DNA of 64,000 nucleotides from Maritimibacter sp. 55A14 (GTDB lineage Bacteria > Pseudomonadota > Alphaproteobacteria > Rhodobacterales > Rhodobacteraceae): positions 186,001-250,000 of the forward strand of contig NZ_QEYE01000003.1 of the NCBI RefSeq assembly GCF_003122205.1. The letters run 5' to 3'. Below are positions 57,890-64,000 of the stretch, piece after piece. Within the stretch, counting starts at the first letter, position 1, and every line of letters starts with the position of its first letter. Both the position numbers and the translations under genes were made by a program. The notes below the pieces were generated by a model. It saw only the letters and a list, made by a program, of their open reading frames with translations. It had not been told where the DNA came from and did no database searches.

Positions 57890-58921
57890 ATGCGCATCGC
57901 CACATACAATGTCGAATGGTTCAACGCGCTCTTCGACGACGAGGACCGGCTGCTGGCCGACAGCGACTGGTCGGCGCGCTACAATGTGACCCGCGCCGAT
58001 CAGGCCGAGGCGCTGGGCATCGTGTTCACCGCGCTCGACGCGGATGCGGTGCTGATCGTCGAGGCGCCCGACAGCAACGGCAGGCGTTCCACCGTGCGGG
58101 CGCTGGAAAATTTCGCCACCACCTTCGATCTGCGCACCACGCGCGCGGTCAGCGGGTTTTCCAACGACACCCAGCAGGAGCTTGCGCTGCTTTACGATCC
58201 GGCGGCACTGGGGGCGGCGCACGACCCGCAGGGCGAACTCACCGGCAAGAAGGGAGCATCGGGCGCGCCACGCTTCGACGGTGCCTTCCGCTGGGATATC
58301 GACGTGGACCGCGCGCCCGAGATCATCCGATTTTCCAAACCGCCGCTGGAATTGGCTATGACGCCGGCGGACGGTCGGCCGTTCCGGATGATCGGGGTGC
58401 ATCTGAAATCCAAGGCGCCGCATGGCGCGGAGACCCCGCAGGAGATCATGCGCCTGTCGATCGAGAACCGGCGCAAGCAAATGGCGCAGTGCATCTGGCT
58501 GCGCCACCGGATCGAGACGCATCTGGAAGCCGGCGATCCGCTGATCGTGCTGGGAGACCTCAACGACGGCCCCGGCCTGGACGAGTACGAAAAGCTCTTC
58601 GGACGTTCGGGCATCGAGGTGGTGATGGGCATCGACGGTGGCAACGGACAGCGGCTGCACGACCCGCATGCCCGCGCCGCGATCCTGCAACGGCTGGGCC
58701 CCCAGCCCTCCACCGCGCGGTTCTTCATCCAGCAGGAGGGGCGCTATCTGAACGCGCTTCTGGACTACGTCATGCTGTCGCGCGATCTCTGCGAAGCGGG
58801 CGCGCGCTGGCGAATCTGGCATCCCTTCGACGACCCGGTCTGCTACCGCACGCCGGAACTGCGAGAGGCGCTGCTCGCGGCCTCCGATCATTTTCCGGTC
58901 AGCGTCGATCTGGACATCTGA
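57890..58921 (+). CDS. Endonuclease/exonuclease/phosphatase family protein
   Basis: This 343-residue EEP-fold protein starts MRIATYNVEWFNALF and keeps the Mg-binding Glu in IVEAPD, GVHLKSKAPH, LGDLNDGPG and the closing ASDHFPVSVDL. The fold includes DNases, phosphatases and sphingomyelinases, so the substrate is open. No signal peptide, so it acts in the cytoplasm. Confidence 0.85.
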   Translation: MRIATYNVEWFNALFDDEDRLLADSDWSARYNVTRADQAEALGIVFTALDADAVLIVEAPDSNGRRSTVRALENFATTFDLRTTRAVSGFSNDTQQELALLYDPAALGAAHDPQGELTGKKGASGAPRFDGAFRWDIDVDRAPEIIRFSKPPLELAMTPADGRPFRMIGVHLKSKAPHGAETPQEIMRLSIENRRKQMAQCIWLRHRIETHLEAGDPLIVLGDLNDGPGLDEYEKLFGRSGIEVVMGIDGGNGQRLHDPHARAAILQRLGPQPSTARFFIQQEGRYLNALLDYVMLSRDLCEAGARWRIWHPFDDPVCYRTPELREALLAASDHFPVSVDLDI

Positions 58922-58960
58922 CCCTTCACATACGGGCCGCGCTTCCCCATATTTCCGCTC

Positions 58961-59281
58961 ATGCACAGACTGCCCGCCATCGCGTTCGCGCTCGGCCTTG
59001 CCCTGTCCCCCGCCGCATCCGCGCAGGAGGCAGATCAGGATCAGCTTCGCGACGGCATGGACCGGCTCTCCGAAGGCTCACGGATGCTGCTCGAGGGGTT
59101 GATGGGCGAGCTCGCACCGATGCTCGAGGAACTGAGCACGATGATCGACGATCTCAGCAAGTACGAAATGCCCGAAGTGCTGCCCAACGGCGACATCATC
59201 ATCCGCCGCAAACGCGAGGGCGACGTGCTGCCGCCCCCCGGCGGGCTGCCACCCCCCGAGGAGGGGCAGATCGACATCTGA
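58961..59281 (+). CDS. Small periplasmic protein of unknown function
   Basis: This 106-residue protein has a signal peptide (LPAIAFALGLALSPAASA) and a helical, acidic mature part (QLRDGMDRLSEGSRMLLEG, MLEELSTMIDDL), then VLPNGDIIIRRKREG and a Pro-rich tail. I recognise it as a small conserved alphaproteobacterial type whose function is unknown. It follows the EEP gene by 39 bp. Confidence 0.68.
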   Translation: MHRLPAIAFALGLALSPAASAQEADQDQLRDGMDRLSEGSRMLLEGLMGELAPMLEELSTMIDDLSKYEMPEVLPNGDIIIRRKREGDVLPPPGGLPPPEEGQIDI

Positions 59282-59309
59282 CACGCGCTGCGATCCACCG
59301 CCCGGCCCG

Positions 59310-60179
59310 TCACGGCGTCGCGGCCGCCCGCAGGCTGTCGGCGAAGGCCGCTGCGGCGGGCGACAGGCCAGCCCCCGCCCGGCTCATCAACTCGATCTGC
59401 CGGCGCGCCATTGTGTCGGCCAACGGTCGGAAAACCAGCCCGGCAGGCGCGGTGGCGGTCACGAGCCGGGGCAGGACCGTCACGCCCAGCCCCTCGCGCA
59501 CCAGTGCCAGCAGGGACGTAGTATTGTGCACCCGAAGCGTCGCACGCCCCGCAATCTCCTGAAAGACCGGGTCGGAAATCGCCGCCGACAGCCCGCTGTC
59601 GATGTATTCGGCACTGGCGAGCGCCTGCCAGTCCAGCGGTTCGTCCCCGGCGAGCGGGTGATCGGCGCGGCAGACCAGCCCGAAGGCGTCGCTCATCAGC
59701 GTCTCGCGCGCCAGCCACGCGCCCGCCGCGCCACCGGACGCGATGCCGATATCGGCCTCCTCGGCCTCCAGAGCGCGCAGCACACCCGCCGAATCGCTGT
59801 CGCGAATGTCGAGGAAAACGCCCGGCCGCCGGGCCAGATAGCTGCGCACCACGCCGGGCAGGATCTGCGCAGCGACCAAGGGCACCGCGGCGACCCGGAC
59901 AAAACCGCTCTCGGCGCGGGCGAAGGATTCGATCACGCGAAGCGTCCGGTCGAAATGGTCCAGTTCGCGCCTTGCATGGTCCAGCACGAAGACGCCCAGT
60001 GCCGAAAGATGCGCTTTCTGCCCGGTCTCGAAGAGCCGCCCCCCGAGATGGGCCTCCAGTTGCGCCAGCATCATCGACACGGCCGAGGGCGACCGGCCGA
60101 GCCGCGCGGCCGCATCCGCCAGGTTGCCGTGCTCCGCCACCATCACGAAGCAGCGCAGCATTTCCGTCTTGATCGCCAT
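59310..60179 (-). CDS. LysR-family transcriptional regulator
   Basis: This 289-residue regulator has the usual N-terminal helix-turn-helix (FVMVAEHGNLADAAARLGRS then PSAVSMMLAQLEAHLG) and a LysR substrate domain (GVFLDIRDSDS, LVREGLGVTVLP). It is divergent from the aldehyde dehydrogenase gene. The 120-bp gap is AT-rich, with TTAAGACATTTGATTTTGA-like sequence where a LysR dimer could bind. Its likely target is the ALDH-dipeptidase group. Confidence 0.9.
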   Translation of the reverse strand: MAIKTEMLRCFVMVAEHGNLADAAARLGRSPSAVSMMLAQLEAHLGGRLFETGQKAHLSALGVFVLDHARRELDHFDRTLRVIESFARAESGFVRVAAVPLVAAQILPGVVRSYLARRPGVFLDIRDSDSAGVLRALEAEEADIGIASGGAAGAWLARETLMSDAFGLVCRADHPLAGDEPLDWQALASAEYIDSGLSAAISDPVFQEIAGRATLRVHNTTSLLALVREGLGVTVLPRLVTATAPAGLVFRPLADTMARRQIELMSRAGAGLSPAAAAFADSLRAAATP

Positions 60180-60301
60180 GACTTCAATTTTCCTGAAATT
60201 ACTTTAAGACATTTGATTTTGACTGAAATGCTCCTCGGCGTCCATACTCCGCCGATCGTGACATATCAGGCGTGCGCGCTAAAAGCCGCCGGAGGGCATC
60301 C

Positions 60302-61753
60302 ATGACAGATTTGCAGAAGAACTACATCGCGGGCGAATGGGTAAGCGGTGTGGGCGAGATCGAGAACCGCAACCCCTCGGACCTGTCCGACCTGATTGGG
60401 CGCTTCGCCCAGGCCTCGGCCACCCAGCTTGACGACGCGCTCGATGCAGCGCGGCGCACACAGGCCGAGTGGGCCGCCTACGGGCTGGAACGCAAACAGG
60501 CCGCCCTGATGGCCATCGGCAACGAGCTTATGGCCCGCGCCGAAGAGCTGGGCACGTTGCTCAGCCGGGAAGAGGGCAAACCGCTGGCCGAAGGCAAGGG
60601 CGAGGTCTACCGCGCCGGGCAGTTCTTCACCTATTACGCCCATGAATGCCTGCGCCAGCTTGGCGAGAACGCCGACAGCGTGCGCCCCGGCATCGAGGTG
60701 GACATTCGCCGCGAGCCGGTGGGCACCGTGGCAGTCATCAGCCCCTGGAACTTCCCGACCGCCACCGCTAGCTGGAAGATCGCCCCGGCGCTGGCATATG
60801 GCAACGCGGTGATCTGGAAGCCCGCCAACCTGACGCCGGCGTCCGCCGTGGCGCTGACCGAGATCATCAGCCGCCAGGACATCCCCAAGGGGTCCTTCAA
60901 CCTCGTTATGGGCGCGGGCCGCGATGTGGGCCAGCGGCTGGTGGAAAGCCCGAAGGTCGACGCCATATCCTTCACCGGCTCGGTTCCGGTGGGCCGGGGC
61001 ATCGCGGCAGCGGCGGTACAGAATTTCACGAAGATCCAGGCGGAAATGGGGTCCAAGAACGCGCTCGCCGTCATGGACGACGCCGATCTCGACCTCGCCG
61101 TCATACTGGCTCTGGGCGGGGCCTTCGGCGGCACGGGGCAGAAATGCACCGCCTCCTCGCGCCTCGTCGTGCAGGACGGCATCCATGATGCTTTCGTGGA
61201 GAAACTCGTCGCCGGCGCGCAGGCGATGAAAGTCGGCCACGCGCTGGCCGAGGATACGCAGATCGGGCCGGTCATTTCCGAACAGCAGCTCAAGGAGAAC
61301 CTGGCCTATGTCGATCTGGGCAAGTCGGAAGGCGCGGAACTTGCCTGCGGCGGCGCGCGGCTGAACATGGAGACCGAGGGCTACTTCATGTCGCCGGGCG
61401 TTTTCGTGAACACCACCAACGCCATGCGCATCAACCGCGAGGAAATGTTCGCGCCGCTGGCCGGCGTCATCAAGGTGGGCAGCTATGACGAGGCGCTGGC
61501 TGTGGTCAACGACACCGAGTTCGGCCTGACCTCGGGGATCGTGACGCGAAGCCTCTCCCGCGCCACGCATTTCCGCCGCAACGCGCGGACCGGCGTCGTC
61601 ACGGTGAACCTGCCCACCGCCGGCACCGACTATCACGTGCCCTTCGGCGGCCGCGGCATGAGTTCCTACGGCCCACGCGAACAGGGCACCTATGCACGCG
61701 AGTTCTACACCACCGTGAAGACCGCCTATATCGCCGCGGGGGCGCCGGCATGA
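60302..61753 (+). CDS. NAD(P)-dependent aldehyde dehydrogenase
   Basis: This 483-residue ALDH has PWNFPTA, the general base Glu E248 (AEMGSKN) and the nucleophile C282 (GQKCTASS). It belongs to the subgroup that includes 2-oxoglutarate-semialdehyde dehydrogenases (FGLTSGIVTRSL, GGRGMSSYGPREQG). It overlaps the dipeptidase start by 4 bp, so one unit is likely. The metabolite is not known; amino-acid or betaine-like semialdehydes are plausible. Confidence 0.9.
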   Translation: MTDLQKNYIAGEWVSGVGEIENRNPSDLSDLIGRFAQASATQLDDALDAARRTQAEWAAYGLERKQAALMAIGNELMARAEELGTLLSREEGKPLAEGKGEVYRAGQFFTYYAHECLRQLGENADSVRPGIEVDIRREPVGTVAVISPWNFPTATASWKIAPALAYGNAVIWKPANLTPASAVALTEIISRQDIPKGSFNLVMGAGRDVGQRLVESPKVDAISFTGSVPVGRGIAAAAVQNFTKIQAEMGSKNALAVMDDADLDLAVILALGGAFGGTGQKCTASSRLVVQDGIHDAFVEKLVAGAQAMKVGHALAEDTQIGPVISEQQLKENLAYVDLGKSEGAELACGGARLNMETEGYFMSPGVFVNTTNAMRINREEMFAPLAGVIKVGSYDEALAVVNDTEFGLTSGIVTRSLSRATHFRRNARTGVVTVNLPTAGTDYHVPFGGRGMSSYGPREQGTYAREFYTTVKTAYIAAGAPA

Positions 61754-62730
61754 CCTACCGCATCGACGGGCTGCAATACGCCAACTGGTCCGACAAGGTC
61801 TTCCGCCAGATGCGCGAGGGCGGCGTCGATGCGGTGCATGTCACGATCGCCTACCACGAGAATTTCCGCGAAGCGGTCCTGAATATCGAACGCTGGAACC
61901 GCTGGTTCGAGCAGTATCCCGACCTGATCTTCCACGGCCAATGGGGCAGCGATGTCCGGCGCGCGCGGGAGACCGGGCGCACCGCGATCTTCTTCGGCTT
62001 CCAGAACCCCGCCCCCATCGAGGACGATATCGGCCTGGTCGAGATCGTGCACAAGCTGGGCACGCGCTTCATGCAGCTCACCTATAACAACCAGTCGCTG
62101 CTGGCGACGGGCTGCTACGAGGCCGAGGATGCCGGCATCACCCGAATGGGCCGCCAGGTCATCCGCGAGATGAACCGCGTGGGCCTCGTGGTGGACATGT
62201 CCCACTCGGCCGACCGTTCGACCATCGAGGCGGCAGAGATCTCCGCGCGGCCCATCGCCATCACCCACGCGAACCTGCACGACTGGGCCCCGGCGCTGCG
62301 CAACAAGCGCGACGACGTGGTGCGCGCGGTGACCGCACGCGGCGGGATGATGGGCTTTTCGATGTATCCCCATCACCTGCGCGACAAGTCCGACTGCACG
62401 CTGGAGAGTTTCTGCACCATGATCGCCACCGCGGCGGAGCGCTTCGGGGCCGAGCATTTCGGGCTGGGCTCAGATCTCTGCCAGGACCAGCCCGATTCCA
62501 TCGTGGAATGGATGCGCACCGGCCGCTGGTCCAAGGAAGTCGATTACGGCGAGGGCTCGGCCGCGGCGCCGGGCTTCCCGCCGCAGCCCGCCTGGTTCCG
62601 CGACAACCGCGATTTCGGAAATATCGAGGCGGGCCTGCGCAAGGTCGGATTCAGCGAGGCCGAAGTCGCGGGCCTGATGGGCGACAACTGGCTCAGATTC
62701 TTTGACGAGAATTTCGTCCCGGCGGGCTGA
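61750..62730 (+). CDS. Membrane dipeptidase family (renal dipeptidase-like) metallohydrolase
   Basis: This 326-residue amidohydrolase-fold enzyme has the peptidase M19 pattern: the bridging Glu in KVFRQMREGGVDAVHV region, LVVDMSHSADRSTIE with His, PIAITHANLHDW with His and FGLGSDLCQDQ with Asp. The N-terminal HxD pair usual in this family is absent (DGLQYANWSD occurs there), as in bacterial homologues of altered specificity. It is coupled to ALDH and followed by the BCCT relic. Confidence 0.85.
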   Translation: MTYRIDGLQYANWSDKVFRQMREGGVDAVHVTIAYHENFREAVLNIERWNRWFEQYPDLIFHGQWGSDVRRARETGRTAIFFGFQNPAPIEDDIGLVEIVHKLGTRFMQLTYNNQSLLATGCYEAEDAGITRMGRQVIREMNRVGLVVDMSHSADRSTIEAAEISARPIAITHANLHDWAPALRNKRDDVVRAVTARGGMMGFSMYPHHLRDKSDCTLESFCTMIATAAERFGAEHFGLGSDLCQDQPDSIVEWMRTGRWSKEVDYGEGSAAAPGFPPQPAWFRDNRDFGNIEAGLRKVGFSEAEVAGLMGDNWLRFFDENFVPAG

Positions 62731-62784
62731 CCCGCCGGGTTTCGGGGTGCGCCCCGCCCACCGGATATTCACAAGGAGGCGAGA

Positions 62785-63297
62785 ATGTCCGACATCACCG
62801 AGAGAGCGGCGGCCCAAGGGCACCTGCATCACATCAACAAGCCGCTATTCGCGGTCATCGCCTTCTGGTTCACCATCGTGGGCGGCACCGGCATCAGCCA
62901 GGAACTGGCCAATCCCGGCTCGGTCTCGACCGCCTTCGAGGGTTTCAACCTGCCCGCCGCACTGCTGGCCATCACCCAGCAACTGCCGATGGGCTTCCTC
63001 GTCTCGGTGTTCTTCCTGATCCTGACCACCGTCTTCGTGGCCACCACGGGCGACTCGATGACCTATGTGATATCGGTCGCGATGTCGAACGAGGACAAGC
63101 CCGCCCTGCCCGTGCGGATATTCTGGGGCATGGCGATGGGCGTCATGGCCCTGATCCTGATCTATACCGGCGCCGGCGGCGTCGGCAAATTGCAGAGCTT
63201 CATCGTGGTGACTGCGGTTCCGGTGTCGCTGATCCTGCTGCCCTCGCTCTGGGACGCGGTGCGGATCACGCTCGAGAAGGGCCGCACCGGCGGCTGA
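62785..63297 (+). pseudogene. BCCT-family transporter with a large in-frame internal deletion
   Basis: The 170-residue frame begins like a normal betaine/carnitine/choline transporter (MSDITERAAAQGHLHHINKP, GGAGG upstream). After about 25 residues it continues directly with the last third of the family: FTIVGGTGISQEL, ITQQLPMGFLVSVFFLIL and VATTGDSMTYVISVAM, ending with the final helices. About 350 residues and at least seven helices are missing, yet the frame is kept. It cannot be a normal transporter. Its substrate was probably linked to the dipeptidase/ALDH genes before it. Confidence 0.75.
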
Positions 63298-63309
63298 TCC
63301 GGCGAAAAA

Positions 63310-63335
63310 GGGGTGGCCGCAGCGCCGGCCGCCCC
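63310..63335. terminator. Possible terminator hairpin after the BCCT relic
   Basis: GGGGTGGCCG and CGGCCGCCCC pair over 10 bp (one G-T) around a 6-base loop, 12 bp after the stop. No T-tract follows, so it is at best a weak or rho-assisted terminator. Confidence 0.35.
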
Positions 63336-63368
63336 TAGACTTGAACCATTGGCGGAGCGAGGACCACC

Positions 63369-64000
63369 ATGCAGGCAGATGCGCAAGCGACCGGGAAAGC
63401 CGCGAAACGGCCGCCCGAGACCGTGATGCGGCTTGCGCGCATGGGCGCCTTCCACCAGAGCCGCCTGTCCTTCATGCGCATCCTGCTGCGTCGGATGCAG
63501 CGCGAGGGTTGGCGGTTCGAGCGCCGCGCCTTCGACATCGACGCGCGTGGCGTGGGCCACGCGGTCTATGCCGCGCATGGTCCCCGGCACAGTTATTCGC
63601 TGGTTGCCTTCGCCCATGACTTGCCGGCCGAGAAACGCTCCGACCGGGTCATCGCGGATGCCTGGGACGCGACCTTCGCGCTGTTCGACGGGCTGCCCGA
63701 GCAGGCCGATATCGACCGGCTGGCCGCCAATGTCCCGCTGCAGGAGGCCGGCCGCATCTCCGGGCGCGAATTGTCGCTGTCGCGGGCCAACCGCTCGGTC
63801 CGGCTCTTCGAGCATGTGGTCGGACGCCTGGCCGAAGGCCGTCAGCCCGACCCCGAGACGGTGGGACATGTGGGCTACCTGATGCGCACCACGGCAGTTT
63901 ACGGGTCGGGCAAATTCGGGGCGGCAGACCGCGACATGATCGCCGACCGGCCCGAATTCGCGGCCCCCTTCCAGGCCGAGATGCTGTCGGTCTACCTGAC
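63369..64000 (+). CDS. Conserved protein of unknown function, N-terminal part (cut by window end)
   Basis: From ATG 63369 (GAGGA upstream) a frame of at least 210 codons stays open to the end of the window. It reads MQADAQATGKAAKRPPETV, MGAFHQSRLSFMRILLRRMQ, RHSYSLVAFAHDLPAEKRSD, ELSLSRANRSVRLFEHVV and VGYLMRTTAVYGSGKFG. I recognise it as a long conserved protein of Proteobacteria without known function, but can give no role. It is soluble, helical and basic at the start. Confidence 0.7.
   Translation, partial: MQADAQATGKAAKRPPETVMRLARMGAFHQSRLSFMRILLRRMQREGWRFERRAFDIDARGVGHAVYAAHGPRHSYSLVAFAHDLPAEKRSDRVIADAWDATFALFDGLPEQADIDRLAANVPLQEAGRISGRELSLSRANRSVRLFEHVVGRLAEGRQPDPETVGHVGYLMRTTAVYGSGKFGAADRDMIADRPEFAAPFQAEMLSVYL

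Noticed and set aside
57916-59562. 548-codon plus frame overlapping the EEP gene
   Set aside because: It is an alternative frame of the EEP gene and the antisense of the LysR gene; the protein is Arg/Ala/Gly-rich without motifs.

Overview
The window looks like chromosomal DNA of a GC-rich alphaproteobacterium, most probably of the Rhodobacteraceae (Roseobacter/Rhodovulum-like). The grounds are overall codon use, the TauR/Tpa/Xsc/Pta taurine genes next to a SoeABC-type sulfite dehydrogenase, a carnitine-degradation operon with a fused dehydrogenase-thioesterase, and several small families common in that group. This is inferred from protein families; no 16S gene is present.

Layout. 1-11 kb is mostly minus-strand core sequence: the end of an iron-type alcohol dehydrogenase, an ammonium transporter with a small membrane partner, an eroded type II secretion locus (gspM, gspN and a doubly deleted gspF), a haloalkane dehalogenase, an isochorismatase-like hydrolase, a free-standing MoaD-like protein and a three-subunit molybdenum hydroxylase. 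11.2-27.1 kb is accessory. It opens with a tRNA/tmRNA-like 3' end, then mobilization genes (mobC-like and relaxase), small conserved ORFs and a Fic protein. A loose set of cargo genes follows (FAD monooxygenase, CadC/TolB/TPR regulator with a divergent exported protein, DUF1194, NDUFA9-like, core-MetE), mixed with IS and gene relics, and it closes at an intact tRNA-Ala(CGC). 27-30.7 kb holds an ECF sigma operon with a metal-sensor protein, an EF-hand protein, DUF983 and a NUDIX hydrolase.

30.7-45.3 kb is the clearest functional unit: taurine-pyruvate aminotransferase (tpa), the MocR regulator tauR, sulfoacetaldehyde acetyltransferase (xsc), phosphate acetyltransferase (pta) and soeABC. Together they convert taurine to sulfoacetaldehyde, then acetyl phosphate plus sulfite, then acetyl-CoA and sulfate. 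Three pairs of direct repeats of the form CTGGMYYTAW-like, each with 23 bp between repeat starts, lie in front of tpa, tauR and xsc and are read here as TauR operators. Unrelated genes (K+ channel, DUF2189, sulfotransferase-like, DMT exporter) interrupt the cluster. No taurine importer is in the window.

45.3-64 kb carries a second DMT protein, an exported MsrB, a fatty-acid desaturase, an XRE regulator with a palindrome at its promoter, a carnitine catabolism operon (BKACE, lipocalin, carnitine dehydrogenase-thioesterase) divergent from a GlxA/CdhR-type regulator, an aldo/keto reductase, an ImuA-like protein, an isopenicillin-N-synthase-like oxygenase, a GNAT, a DjlA-like co-chaperone, a nuclease/phosphatase-fold protein, a LysR-ALDH-dipeptidase group, a BCCT transporter reduced by a large in-frame internal deletion, and the start of a conserved protein of unknown function cut by the window edge.

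I found no convincing wholly new defence or signalling system. The best leads are the repeated TauR operator architecture, the eroded island between 11.2 and 27.1 kb, and several precisely bounded gene-deletion junctions.
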